DNA of 64,000 nt from Thalassotalea euphylliae (GCF_003390375.1 NZ_QUOT01000001.1:1612001-1676000), one strand, 5' to 3'. Positions 16,627-26,156 are shown, numbered from the stretch's first letter. Program-made: numbers and translations. The notes: a model not told the origin generated them from the letters alone.

Positions 16627-19016
16627 AGGCTTTGCGCTTTGCTCGGCCTTTGATAATTGCTCTGCTTAACCATTGCCTTTCGCTTTCCCCCGCTAAACCA
16701 ATAAACAACAGACGCTGAAATCATCAGTAACGATGCTAACATCAGCTGCGACAGCCAACCAAGCGATGTTTGTGGCATCATCAATTGCAAGCTTTCTTGC
16801 ACCGCCAACCGACTATTGACCAGCTTTTCACTGATATCATGGCGCTTGGCCCGCGCTATTTTTACAGCAGCCTCAGGGGGGGCGACTGGCTTTTCTATCG
16901 CCAGCAAACTCGTGTATGGCGATAATATTTGATAGGCAAGCGATGTTGTTGTGACTTCACTTTTTATTTGTTGTTTCGGCGCGCCAGTGACTAAGCCATC
17001 CAGTAAGTCGGCAATTTTTCTGCGCGCCCAAAGCTTGGCCACACCTTTTTCATCTGCTTCTTTAGCGCTCTTCCCCCTGTCATCAATGATTTTCGCGAAT
17101 TTAGTGTCAGCGAGTTTGCTTTCATCAATCACCACTGAACGGTACCAATCGCCTTGTGGCGTTTGCCCTGTGACTTCGAAACTGGTCAATGGGAGTGATG
17201 ATTTTATCGCTACCTGTAAAGGCTGACCCGCATGTAAGTCTTTCAATCGCCTAGGGTATACATCAAGCGCTGCGTGAATAGCATTATCAAAAGACAGCTC
17301 AAGGTTAGTGACCTGCGGCTTGCTAATGATGTCTAAAAGCTCGGTCATTTTATCTAGCACGTCTTGCTGACGTTGAATAAACACATAGTGACCCCGACCA
17401 AACTGAGCGGCTTTTTTCATAAAGTAGCCGTTAGGTGCTACGCCAATACCAACGGTATACAAACGATAATTTTGCGTACTATGCGAGAGCAGTTGCATCA
17501 GCTCTAATTCATTGGTTACAGCGCCGTCAGTAATAAACACAATCTGGCGAAGTACATTTTCTCGCTTTTCATCTGCTGCTTTGCTTCGCCCCATCACTAG
17601 TCCTTGGCTCAGTGGCTGATACATTTCGGTGCCACCGTCAGCACGTAGGCCACTGACAAAGTGTTTAGCTCGGGAAATATTTTCGCTAGTTGCCATTTGC
17701 GTTTGGCTAAACAAGCGCGACACGATGCTATCAAAGGCCAAGATATTAAAGCTGTCAGCAGGGTTAAGCTGTTGTATCGCGTATTGCAGGCTCGCTTTAG
17801 CTTGTGCAATTGAGGCTCCTTGCATTGAACCTGATGTGTCGATAATAAAAATCATATCGCGTGCAAGCTGATTCACTTCGGTACTTACCTCGGATGCTTG
17901 AGGATCCGATAGCGGATTTTTTATAGAGGCGTTAAGAGAGCTGTTAGGCGGGTAAAGGGTCAATAAGGTAAAGTGTTCCTCTCCTATTTGTTCATGATAG
18001 GTGGCCACTTGAACAGCGTCTGAGCTCGCTAGTTGCCAGCTTATTTCAAAGCTGCGTTCGGCGGATACCTCGCCGCTAGCTAGTTGAATGTTATATCGAC
18101 CATAGTCAGAGGCGACTACTGCTATTTGGTGACTGACACTGCTAATTTTAGAGAGTTCAGCACCTGAATTTAACTGCACATTAATCGCAAGTTTACTATC
18201 TACCTTATTGTCGCCATGAATTTTATCATTCGAATTGCGACCTAAGGCCACTTCTAAGCTCTCGGAGTCCACAGCCCCACCTCGAGGATAGCCACGAACA
18301 TAGTTGCGACCTCCTAAAGTTTGCTCCGCAGCGACTTTTGTCCGTATTGGTTGATATCGCTGCGTTATTGCGCTGGGTAAACACAACGAATACTGATCGT
18401 TATGTATTGATACCGGCATCATTAAGCGAATGGTAATTTCAACTTCGCTGCCTGCGGGAATATTCGCTAGCTCATTAGTAAACAAATTCGGGCGATGCTG
18501 ATTCACTAAGCTCGCCTTTTTCCCCGCTGCTTTAGCTTGATTAAAAAGCCGCCTAGCTTGTGGCTTAGGCATAACAGTGCCCTCAATTTCACGCTCGCCA
18601 ACACGCATATGTAAATAGTGAATGGCACTATCTTCCGGCAATGGAAATTGATACTGACCATCAAGTGCAATGCCATGCGGATTAACAAAGACTTGCTTAA
18701 ACTCAGCAATCGCGATTAAGCCATTTATTTCGACATCAATACTCGTATCAACCGCACTGGCGAATCGCAACTTAGGATCAGGATGATTAAACACCAACAT
18801 TGGGCTAAGTAAATAAGGATTAGTTGCCCTATCAATACGTTGAACCTGAGATGCCATGGATTGACGTGTATAGAGTATGAGCAGCAATACCAAACAGCCC
18901 ATCACAGCAATTGTCAGAAATCGTCTAATTCGTAGATACCTGCGTTTTCGCCTCGCCTGTGCAAAGAAAAATGATTGCTGTGGTTGTAAATAATCTCTTG
19001 TTTTATTGGTGAACAC
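16623..19016 (-). CDS. Marine proteobacterial sortase target protein (VIT and VWA domains)
   Basis: A 797-residue exported protein. The N-terminus is basic (RRKRRYLRIRRF) followed by a membrane segment at about 33-50. A VIT domain lies at about 75-205 (IAEFKQVFVNPHGIALDGQY). A VWA domain starts near 387 with a complete MIDAS motif D393-T-S-G-S397. The C-terminal signal has MPQTSLGW (747-754), a hydrophobic helix and a basic tail, a sortase sorting signal departing from LPxTG. It is the expected substrate of the sortase encoded directly downstream. Membrane-anchored adhesive or binding functions are plausible for VWA proteins, but the ligand is unknown. Confidence 0.92.
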   Translation of the reverse strand: MFTNKTRDYLQPQQSFFFAQARRKRRYLRIRRFLTIAVMGCLVLLLILYTRQSMASQVQRIDRATNPYLLSPMLVFNHPDPKLRFASAVDTSIDVEINGLIAIAEFKQVFVNPHGIALDGQYQFPLPEDSAIHYLHMRVGEREIEGTVMPKPQARRLFNQAKAAGKKASLVNQHRPNLFTNELANIPAGSEVEITIRLMMPVSIHNDQYSLCLPSAITQRYQPIRTKVAAEQTLGGRNYVRGYPRGGAVDSESLEVALGRNSNDKIHGDNKVDSKLAINVQLNSGAELSKISSVSHQIAVVASDYGRYNIQLASGEVSAERSFEISWQLASSDAVQVATYHEQIGEEHFTLLTLYPPNSSLNASIKNPLSDPQASEVSTEVNQLARDMIFIIDTSGSMQGASIAQAKASLQYAIQQLNPADSFNILAFDSIVSRLFSQTQMATSENISRAKHFVSGLRADGGTEMYQPLSQGLVMGRSKAADEKRENVLRQIVFITDGAVTNELELMQLLSHSTQNYRLYTVGIGVAPNGYFMKKAAQFGRGHYVFIQRQQDVLDKMTELLDIISKPQVTNLELSFDNAIHAALDVYPRRLKDLHAGQPLQVAIKSSLPLTSFEVTGQTPQGDWYRSVVIDESKLADTKFAKIIDDRGKSAKEADEKGVAKLWARRKIADLLDGLVTGAPKQQIKSEVTTTSLAYQILSPYTSLLAIEKPVAPPEAAVKIARAKRHDISEKLVNSRLAVQESLQLMMPQTSLGWLSQLMLASLLMISASVVYWFSGGKRKAMVKQSNYQRPSKAQSL

Positions 19017-19240
19017 TGCCTTGTTGCTCCATTAGGGAAAGCTTAAGTGCAAGTTCAACAAAAGATCCTAGGCATGAACTAACTAAAATATGGCAATGTG
19101 GCGATAAACTATGACCAAAATATGGCCATCAAAATTTGCCTAGCAAAAATAGTCATTTACAGCCCAAATTTCTTCACTTTACCTTGACGCAACTTTGCGA
19201 GTATTTTGATAGATTCAGGTGTAAAACTAACGGTAACTAG

Positions 19241-19771
19241 ATGACAACGATTAGGAATTTAAGCCAAGCAGATGCGCTAGATGCAAAAGCTATCTGTGAT
19301 ATTTACAATCACTTTATTGAAACCTCAACGGCAACTTTTGAAGAAATACCTATTTCTACAGAAGAAATTAGCCATCGAATCGATAAGGTATTAGCAGCCA
19401 AGCTGCCTTGGCTAGTAATCGAAAACGAACAGCAGCAATTAATTGGCTACGCCTATGCTAGCAAGTGGCGCGAGCGCAGTGCTTACCGTTTTGCTGTTGA
19501 AGTGTCAGTTTATTTGTCGCCTCAACACCTTGGACAAGGGCTAGGCTTAAAACTATATCGAGTTTTGTTCGAGCAGCTAAAAGCGCTTGGCATACGCCAT
19601 GCAATTGGCGGCATTACTTTACCTAACCCCGCTAGTGTGCGCCTGCATGAAAAGTTGGGAATGGTCCAAGCGGCCCAATTTAACAAGGTTGGGTTGAAAT
19701 TTGGGCAATGGTTAGATGTTGGTTATTGGCAACTAGATTTTCACGCCGAACCACCTCAAGAGGAAGGTTAA
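19241..19771 (+). CDS. GNAT N-acetyltransferase, MnaT/phosphinothricin acetyltransferase-like
   Basis: A 176-residue acetyltransferase. Residues about 20-35 (ICDIYNHFIETSTATFEE) and GYAYASKWRERSAYRFAVEV match the YncA/Pat subgroup. The acetyl-CoA loop appears as HLGQGLGLKLY, followed by GGITLPNPASVRLHEKLGM. Relatives acetylate small amines such as methionine sulfone, methionine sulfoximine or phosphinothricin; the true substrate here is unknown. The ATG at 19241 has TAACGGTAAC upstream, a weak ribosome binding site. It is followed at 90 bases by a VOC gene. Confidence 0.85.
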   Translation: MTTIRNLSQADALDAKAICDIYNHFIETSTATFEEIPISTEEISHRIDKVLAAKLPWLVIENEQQQLIGYAYASKWRERSAYRFAVEVSVYLSPQHLGQGLGLKLYRVLFEQLKALGIRHAIGGITLPNPASVRLHEKLGMVQAAQFNKVGLKFGQWLDVGYWQLDFHAEPPQEEG

Positions 19772-19861
19772 CAAGTAACTAAACTCTTAGCAGTTAGCCG
19801 ATAGCTTAATAAAGCGAGTCAGCTATAATGCCGCTTAATTATTCCTAGCAAACTTGAAAAC

Positions 19862-20263
19862 ATGAGCAAACCAATACGACAAGACATTGCCACCATAGCC
19901 CTAGTTGTGGCTGATTATGACGATGCCATTGAGTTTTACACCCAAAAGCTTTCCTTTACTTTGATTGAAGATACCGCAATGGGTGACGGCAAACGCTGGG
20001 TTTTGGTCAAGCCACAAAACACAACAGGCACGCACTTATTGCTTGCCAAAGCCAAGAACGATGAGCAGCTCGCCGCAGTTGGTAATCAAGCGGGTGGACG
20101 GGTTATGCTATTTCTTAACACTAACGACTTTTGGCGAGACTACGAACAAATGAAAGCGAACGGTGTTAATTTCCTCGAACAACCTCGTAAAGAAAACTAC
20201 GCTACCGTGGCGGTGTTTGAAGATCTTTATGGCAATAAGTGGGATCTGCTAGAGCGCTTTTAA
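19862..20263 (+). CDS. VOC family (glyoxalase/dioxygenase-like) protein
   Basis: A 133-residue protein with the VOC fold pattern: IATIALVVADYDDAIEFYTQ at the N-terminus and AVFEDLYGNKWDLLERF at the end. It resembles the glyoxalase/bleomycin-resistance group often annotated simply as VOC. The substrate cannot be read from sequence. The ATG at 19862 follows AAACTTGAAAAC. It is probably separately transcribed from the GNAT gene, with a 90-base gap. Confidence 0.85.
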   Translation: MSKPIRQDIATIALVVADYDDAIEFYTQKLSFTLIEDTAMGDGKRWVLVKPQNTTGTHLLLAKAKNDEQLAAVGNQAGGRVMLFLNTNDFWRDYEQMKANGVNFLEQPRKENYATVAVFEDLYGNKWDLLERF

Positions 20264-20278
20264 TCACTGACGACTAGT

Positions 20279-20349
20279 GTCATTCGACATACCAGAGTCA
20301 TTCGACATACCAGAGTCATACGCTATGCAAAAGTCATTCACGATGAAAA
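20279..20349 (+). repeat. Tandem 18-base repeat between the VOC and kinase genes
   Basis: Two perfect 18-base units (GTCATTCGACATACCAGA) at 20279-20296 and 20297-20314 are followed by two degenerate units beginning GTCATACG and GTCATTCACG. The array fills the short gap between two convergent genes. It has no spacers, so it is not CRISPR. It is a candidate strain-variable locus. Confidence 0.85.
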
Positions 20350-20364
20350 GTCAGAATGCAGGCG

Positions 20365-21831
20365 TTATTGCTTTGGCCAAGTCAATATAAAGCTCGCGCC
20401 GCCAAGCGGCGCTTGATCGACTTCAACGCGCCCCTTATGTAACTCCACGTAGCGTTTTACGATGGCTAGCCCTAAGCCGATACCGCCAGATTTATGATCA
20501 CGCGTCTCTTCCAGCCTAACAAAGGGCTCAAATAAAGATTGCCTATCTGCCTCTGGAATACCGGGACCATCGTCTTGTACCGCAAGTTTTACTTGTGGCG
20601 CTGCTGTCTTTTCAAAGTGCAGACTCCCCTCTTGGCTGCCGCTCTTTCTGGCTTGTTGACCATCATTTGTTACAGCAATATTAATGGTGGTTTTAGCATA
20701 ACGCACGGCATTGCGAACTAAGTTATCGACCACGCGATTCATCGCTTCCTTGTCTGCCAAGCATGTCACTTCACTTAGCTCATTTACATCTTGATAGTTA
20801 ATGCCATTTATTTGAAAAGTTAGCTCAGGTTCCGTTAACGCAAATCGATGGCATATGTCGTAGGCTAAATTGACCAAGTTATTAGATTTAAGCTCAAGCT
20901 GCGGTTCTTCACGGTCAAAACGCGCGTAAACCAATAGCTCATCAACCAAGGCATCCAATTCTTCAATCGATTTATCCATGGTATCTATGTATTGATTAAC
21001 CATGGCTTTATCGTCTTCATCGCGAATAATTTCCATGGCAAAACGAATGCGGGCAATTGGCGTTCTAAGCTCATGAGAAACAGCATGCGATAGTTCTTGG
21101 TGCGATTTAATTAAACGCTGGATACGCGCCGCCATCGAATTAAAACGCAAAACAAGTTGTTCTAATGGTTTCGCCACCTTAGTGCTGGCTCGGACACTAA
21201 AATCGCCTTGCCCGAAGATTGTTGCGGCTTTGGTAAGTGACATCAGGCCGCGAGAGATTGGCCACACCCAAATAAAAACCACCAATGCTAGGCCAATAAA
21301 AAATATCAAAGTATAAACAGCGTCGGTTTGCCCTGCGCTTTCTGTCAATATTGGCCCTAAGGCAATAATATTGGCTTGCTCTGAGGCCCCGACCTGTATC
21401 GCTTCAGGGCTAGTGCGAGGGTTTACTTGAGTCGGCGTTAAGGTTTTAAAAAACCAGCTTTCACCTGCGATATCATCGTATAGCGTAACAATGCCACCAA
21501 GACCTAAATAGTCCAATTGTGCTTGACTAAGAGGAGTTTGAACACGTTCAGCAATCGATGTTAGCTCAGCTAAATGAAGCAAAGAGACGGGATAACCAAA
21601 TGAGGTAGTGATTGCCGTTAAATGTTGCTCGCGAGTTGGCGCAGGTTGGCGCTTAAGTTCAGTCTCCAGTAAGAAAAATGTTCCTTTGTGCAGCTCAAGG
21701 TCTGACGTTAATTGGCGCTCAGCTACCACGGCCTTATTTAAGGTTGCGTTGTATAGTAGATCAATACTCCAACCGAGCCCGACTAAGGTTAAAATAAGAA
21801 ACAGATAGAGCCGAATAAAAAGGTTTTTCAT
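20365..21831 (-). CDS. Sensor histidine kinase, RstB-like
   Basis: A 488-residue inner-membrane kinase. One N-terminal membrane segment (8-25), a periplasmic sensor of about 140 residues, a second membrane segment (about 171-192), a HAMP-like region (about 193-245), a HisKA domain with phosphorylated H253 in SHAVSHELRTP, and an HATPase domain with DDGPGIP and GGIGLGLAI motifs. The domain order resembles RstB. The response regulator gene lies 86 bases upstream on the same strand, so the two form one system. Confidence 0.9.
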   Translation of the reverse strand: MKNLFIRLYLFLILTLVGLGWSIDLLYNATLNKAVVAERQLTSDLELHKGTFFLLETELKRQPAPTREQHLTAITTSFGYPVSLLHLAELTSIAERVQTPLSQAQLDYLGLGGIVTLYDDIAGESWFFKTLTPTQVNPRTSPEAIQVGASEQANIIALGPILTESAGQTDAVYTLIFFIGLALVVFIWVWPISRGLMSLTKAATIFGQGDFSVRASTKVAKPLEQLVLRFNSMAARIQRLIKSHQELSHAVSHELRTPIARIRFAMEIIRDEDDKAMVNQYIDTMDKSIEELDALVDELLVYARFDREEPQLELKSNNLVNLAYDICHRFALTEPELTFQINGINYQDVNELSEVTCLADKEAMNRVVDNLVRNAVRYAKTTINIAVTNDGQQARKSGSQEGSLHFEKTAAPQVKLAVQDDGPGIPEADRQSLFEPFVRLEETRDHKSGGIGLGLAIVKRYVELHKGRVEVDQAPLGGASFILTWPKQ

Positions 21832-21917
21832 TACTGATGCTAAGTAAGCGCCTTTAAGTGAGAAATGTTACATGTCTGCTGCTAAATGAGTGCTTTTTAT
21901 AAACGAATAGGTGCCAT

Positions 21918-22667
21918 TTATTGCCATGCATCAGCAACCAATAAGTAGCCTTTCTTCCACACCGTTTTAATCTTGCTCGGCTTGGTGGAGTTGTCGCCTA
22001 ATTTTTTTCGGAGACGCGATACCAACATATCAACAGTGCGATCTAAGCCGTCGTAACCAAAGCCACGTAGGGTGTTAAGTAAATCGTCACGCGACAATAT
22101 TTGATCAGCATTCGCCACAAATTGGTAAAGCAGCTCTAACTCGTTTGTGGTTAGTTCAATTGCCTCGTTGGCAAGAAATACTTCCTGCTTATTCTTGTTA
22201 ACGGTTAAGGTGCCGCATTTAATAATGCCCGGTGCGATGGTTTGTGTCGCAACGGGAGCTGCAGCTTCCTCAATGGCTGCTTGATTAGCGATTTTGGCAC
22301 CGCGGCGCAATGTTGCATTTACCTTTGCCAGTAGCAACCTCGGCTTAACGGGCTTGCAGATGTAATCATCAGCGCCAACTTCCAAGCCAACAATTTGATC
22401 GATATCATCTGTTCGCGCAGTTAACATTAGGATCGGTGTATCAAGTTGTGGTCGTAGCTCTCGACATATATCTAGCCCATTTTTGCCAGGCAGCATTAAA
22501 TCAAGAATGATCAGATCCGGTTTGGCGGCAAGAATTCGCTCAACCGCTTTATCACCTTGCCCTTCGACAGACACTTGGTAACCTTGACGCTGAAAGTAAT
22601 CTTGAACCAAGTCCGCTAAACTGGCGTCATCCTCAACCAAAAAGACATGCCCTTGATTAATTTCCAT
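21918..22667 (-). CDS. OmpR/PhoB-type response regulator, RstA-like
   Basis: A 249-residue regulator. The receiver domain (about 5-120) has acidic pocket VEDD and phosphoacceptor D56 in LIILDLMLPGKNG. A winged-helix output domain follows (about 150-249), with ELTTNELELLYQFVANAD and GLDRTVDMLVSRLRKKLGD. It is the partner of the kinase downstream. The likely targets are the envelope genes just upstream (beta-barrel, DUF3019 and MipA-like), judged from position only. The ATG at 22667 has GGAAAG upstream. Confidence 0.93.
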   Translation of the reverse strand: MEINQGHVFLVEDDASLADLVQDYFQRQGYQVSVEGQGDKAVERILAAKPDLIILDLMLPGKNGLDICRELRPQLDTPILMLTARTDDIDQIVGLEVGADDYICKPVKPRLLLAKVNATLRRGAKIANQAAIEEAAAPVATQTIAPGIIKCGTLTVNKNKQEVFLANEAIELTTNELELLYQFVANADQILSRDDLLNTLRGFGYDGLDRTVDMLVSRLRKKLGDNSTKPSKIKTVWKKGYLLVADAWQ

Positions 22668-22881
22668 GCTTTCCTTCCATTTGCTTGGCTTTCATCTGCT
22701 TACCTTTAATAAATGTACCTTCTATAAACTTCATTTTCATATTAGGCAGCTAACTCCCTTTTAACCTGTAACTCAACATAATATTCAACGCTATAAAATC
22801 AATTTGCGCGCTAAAAAGCGAATTCATCACCTTGGCTGCAATGAATTACCAAAACAAATGAACTCGCTCACTATCATACCG

Positions 22882-23613
22882 CTAAAAACGATAGGTGTAA
22901 TACACGCCAGCGGTTTTTTCATAAATATCATCGGCTTTATAGCCATTGGTTTGTGCGTCAAAATTCGAGTAGGTCACAAGCACCCCAATATCAGACTGCT
23001 TTGATAAGGTGTAATTTAAGCCAAGTGAGCCTGCGTGTGAATCATCTTCAACGAAGTCGTGCAAATCGCTATAGGTATATTGACCAAAGGCACTCAACTG
23101 ACCATAAAGGCGCTGTTCAAATCCAACTGACAACGCAACTTCACCGCGATTATCGCGTTTGTCTTCTTGCCAATGAATATATTCAATGCCAAAAGTCAGT
23201 GCGGTATCTGAGCTAAATACATACTTACCCGCCAAATCAAGACCAACCCCATAAGAATCGTCAGCGCCGATAACTTCTCGCCCGCCAGTTAAGCCTATAC
23301 CTAGCGTCATCTCCAGCCCCGTTTTGTCTTGCCAACGTTCCATAAATTGATAGCGAATACCGCCAAAGCCAACAGTAACATTATCAGTAACGCCGTAGCC
23401 AAACACAGGCAATGCGCGCCATTTATTATCACCGTCAGTTTGTTCGCCAAAGAGCAATACTCCACCGACGGCAATTTCACCATCAGCTAAGACCAATGGC
23501 CGTTCAATTAGATTACTTGGGCTTAATTGCTGAGCGCTAACCGCCGCAGAGCTAAGTGCGAATACAAAACTAGATAAGACTACTGGTGTTGAGATTAACT
23601 TTTTCATCATCAT
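22882..23613 (-). CDS. Outer-membrane beta-barrel protein
   Basis: A 243-residue exported protein. The signal peptide ends near AAVSA. The mature part has alternating hydrophobic strands and ends in TYRF, with a C-terminal Phe typical of outer-membrane barrels. I recognise no specific family. Three ATG codons in a row open the frame; the third (23607) is best spaced from AAGGGA. It sits between the DUF3019 gene and the response regulator on the same strand and is probably part of the same regulatory unit. Confidence 0.75.
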   Translation of the reverse strand: MMMKKLISTPVVLSSFVFALSSAAVSAQQLSPSNLIERPLVLADGEIAVGGVLLFGEQTDGDNKWRALPVFGYGVTDNVTVGFGGIRYQFMERWQDKTGLEMTLGIGLTGGREVIGADDSYGVGLDLAGKYVFSSDTALTFGIEYIHWQEDKRDNRGEVALSVGFEQRLYGQLSAFGQYTYSDLHDFVEDDSHAGSLGLNYTLSKQSDIGVLVTYSNFDAQTNGYKADDIYEKTAGVYYTYRF

Positions 23614-23808
23614 TTCCCTTTGCTATTAAATGCATATTGTTTAGTTCAATTGGTTTGCGGGAAATCTTAAAGTTGATACCTGTATGTTTCTTTAATTGAG
23701 ATGTCGAGAAATGTCGCTCATTTGTATAAATCAATGTGAGTTGTCAAAAAGTGTATGACTCTAGAGTTAGCAAGTGATTTTTTACGCTAAGTTACTACTG
23801 AGATGTAG

Positions 23809-24357
23809 CTAGAATATCCGTAAGAAACGACGGCGACGTTTGGCACGAATACGCTGTTCCAACGTACCTATGACATTGATATTTGCTTGCACTATAGCAT
23901 CACCTAGCAAGTTAGCAGATTGATAGCTACGCAAGATATACGTAACAGGCTTATCTGATTCGAACATCATGACATGGCTGCCTGACCATTGGTTTTGCCA
24001 GCACTGCAACGGTTCTAATTCTTCTTGCTCGTATAAACAATAGTGGCCAGTATGTGGCATTTCCCATATCAATGCAGCTTTCATAGAGCACAGATATGTA
24101 CCCGAAGCAAGCTCACAAACATTGGGACTCGCAATCAACATCGGCGACTTAGCGTGGCCAGCTAGATTGGCTTGATTCGCTTGACTAGCTTGATTGCCTA
24201 GCTTACTTGATTGCTGGCTCAACGGTTCTGCTAGTGCAGAGTTGTTTTGCGCCTGAGCCTGCACCTGACTAATCACAAGCATAGGCAATATCAAACCAAT
24301 TGTTGCGGCCAACTTCGCTAACAGTTGTCGATGCGGCCTAACCATCAGAAAGTCCAT
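23809..24357 (-). CDS. DUF3019 domain-containing exported protein
   Basis: A 182-residue protein with a signal peptide (LLAKLAATIGLILPMLVIS, ending near QVQAQAQ). A linker rich in Gln, Asn and Ala includes the short repeats QASQANQANLAG. The C-terminal domain holds four cysteines (NVCELASGTYLCSM, GHYCLYEQ, LQCWQ), the DUF3019 pattern of Alteromonadales. It ends in a basic tail RIRAKRRRRFLRIF. The gene overlaps the end of the mipA-like gene; an ATG at 24345 forming TGATG with its stop is an alternative start. The function is unknown; the context suggests envelope stress. Confidence 0.8.
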   Translation of the reverse strand: MDFLMVRPHRQLLAKLAATIGLILPMLVISQVQAQAQNNSALAEPLSQQSSKLGNQASQANQANLAGHAKSPMLIASPNVCELASGTYLCSMKAALIWEMPHTGHYCLYEQEELEPLQCWQNQWSGSHVMMFESDKPVTYILRSYQSANLLGDAIVQANINVIGTLEQRIRAKRRRRFLRIF

Positions 24358-25232
24358 AGCATGCCTACACTCAAGCTATAAACCGTATCTCGGCCACTCA
24401 CCAGTGGACTGTCATTAATATTGTCGCTAAACAGCGATACACTAGCCGCTGCTATAATTGACCAGTCATCATCCATTGGCCGTTCAACGTAGAGCCTTGC
24501 TCGACCAACCCATGCCGCACCTGGTCGATATTCAGGTCGAAAACTTGTCGCCTCTTCGGCACTTACCCCGTAGTAATAGTCGGTGGCATTATCATCATAA
24601 ACAGCAACACTGATACCCGGTAAGAACATTGCGTGACGGGTAAAGTAAGGCCTTGATACATCAACACTGGCAACTGTACCGTGATGCCTTGATAGTGCGT
24701 CATGTACAACGGCCATCCGCACATCAAATTTTCTAAAAATGCCAAAGTATTCAAAGCCGACTTCCGTTGAAGCTTTTCGTGTTTCAATACCATCGAGTAA
24801 ATTACCGCGCTCTTGGTCATCTTCTGACAATTCAAAAAATAACGACTCGGCTATAACACTTACCTGCCGCGTTTCGCTTTGATACAGAATATGCCCGATA
24901 GTAAACGGACGCCCTGATAAGGGAGCAACTTCAGCAAAAAAGTTATCTTTGTAGTAGCCACCAGAAATAACTGCATCAAGTTCAATGGTATTGTGAAACT
25001 CATCGATACTATCGATTAAAGTATTGCGATAGGTGGTGACTAAACCAAGATCTAGCTCCCAATGTGACTCTGATGAGCTGGCTTCTTGCACAGAAGTTTC
25101 ATTTACTGTCGATATTTGTACCGCTTGTTGCTCAACTGCAAAAGCTTGATTAGTTTGAGCAGCGACAAGGTGAGGATAAGAAGCAACAAAAGCTAACAAA
25201 ACCAACACTAGGTTATATAAATTTTTTTTCAT
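24345..25232 (-). CDS. MipA/OmpV family outer-membrane protein
   Basis: A 295-residue exported barrel protein. The signal peptide is NLVLVLLAFVASYPHLVAA. The mature part contains EVAPLSGRPFTIGHILYQ-type strands, and the C-terminus SVGMLWTF ends in Phe as outer-membrane barrels do. The family includes OmpV and MipA, the latter linked to murein enzyme assembly in E. coli. It is the first gene of the leftward series MipA-DUF3019-barrel-regulator-kinase, an arrangement I recall, in similar form, from other Alteromonadales. Confidence 0.82.
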   Translation of the reverse strand: MKKNLYNLVLVLLAFVASYPHLVAAQTNQAFAVEQQAVQISTVNETSVQEASSSESHWELDLGLVTTYRNTLIDSIDEFHNTIELDAVISGGYYKDNFFAEVAPLSGRPFTIGHILYQSETRQVSVIAESLFFELSEDDQERGNLLDGIETRKASTEVGFEYFGIFRKFDVRMAVVHDALSRHHGTVASVDVSRPYFTRHAMFLPGISVAVYDDNATDYYYGVSAEEATSFRPEYRPGAAWVGRARLYVERPMDDDWSIIAAASVSLFSDNINDSPLVSGRDTVYSLSVGMLWTF

Positions 25233-25577
25233 TATTTTTCTGTTTTAAAGCCTGTGCCGATTTCAAAGGCGCTCGCTATATTGATGGCCAGCAAAGTAGT
25301 TACCATTACATAAGTGCGCGCTAAGTCTTTTATTTTGTTATTTTATAGACAAATCCAAGTGTACGATGTCATTACTTGGCATGCTAGCGATTTATTAGTG
25401 CATTAATAGTAACAAGGCTACCTTGAGCCCTAAATAAGTGATAAGTGATAACTGAGCAGGCACAACTCGCTAAACCAATTCACTTCACGCTAGCAAAGGC
25501 CCTAGTTATTGGCGTGCTGGCAGAACACTCAGAATTGATTACACTTAATTTTAGGGCAGACAATCGAGCAAATAGCG
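25233..25577. other. Intergenic region between the mipA-like and SRPBCC genes
   Basis: I see no convincing gene. An open frame at 25445-25660 overlaps the SRPBCC gene in another phase and has no family resemblance or good ribosome binding site. The region should hold divergent promoters for the leftward envelope block and the SRPBCC gene. Confidence 0.45.
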
Positions 25578-26018
25578 ATGGAGCAAAGCTTCACCTCCAG
25601 TTTTTATATCGCAGCCAAACCAGCAAGTATATACACTGCACTCACCTTGGATGTGTGTAAGTGGTGGACTGAAAATGCCACTTGTGCCAGTAGAATTGGC
25701 GACTTGCTAAGTGTGTATTTTGAAAACAATACACATTGGGTGATGACAGTCGCAGAAGCCACGCCATGCCATTCTCTCGTCTGGCATGTTACTGAAGCTT
25801 TTCACGACTTACCCTCGCTTGAACAAAAAGATGAATGGCTAGGTACCAATATTATTTGGCATTTAGAAGAGCAAAAACATGGGACGAATGTCAGCCTAAC
25901 ACATAACGGTTTAGTACCATCACTTAATTGCTATCGGGTTTGCCAATCGGGTTGGCAGCAATACTTATCAAGCCTGCAGGCTTATTTAGAATCGGGCCGA
26001 GGTAACCCTTATCACTAG
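25578..26018 (+). CDS. SRPBCC (START/AHSA1-like) domain protein
   Basis: A 146-residue protein whose start, FTSSFYIAAKPASIYTALT, and later WHVTEAFHDL and VSLTHNGLVP segments fit the SRPBCC fold, with a hydrophobic ligand cavity. The KWWTENATCASRIGD segment resembles other AHSA1-type proteins. The ligand is unknown. The ribosome binding site before the ATG is weak. It is an isolated gene. Confidence 0.75.
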   Translation: MEQSFTSSFYIAAKPASIYTALTLDVCKWWTENATCASRIGDLLSVYFENNTHWVMTVAEATPCHSLVWHVTEAFHDLPSLEQKDEWLGTNIIWHLEEQKHGTNVSLTHNGLVPSLNCYRVCQSGWQQYLSSLQAYLESGRGNPYH

Positions 26019-26156
26019 AGCGTGTAGCTTTATGTATGGCCTAGTGAATTTTAGACAGTACATTCCAACTAATTGTTTTTTCTATTTAGTGTTAGCGACT
26101 CTATTATCATTTTTAACCTTATACTGGTTTAGTCTGTCACTCTTACTCTCTTCCTG

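Noticed and set aside
20279..20349. Possible CRISPR array
   Set aside because: The units are directly adjacent with no spacers and only two are perfect; no cas genes are present.
25445..25660. Rightward 71-residue open frame before the SRPBCC gene
   Set aside because: It overlaps the SRPBCC gene in a different phase, has no good ribosome binding site and no family resemblance.
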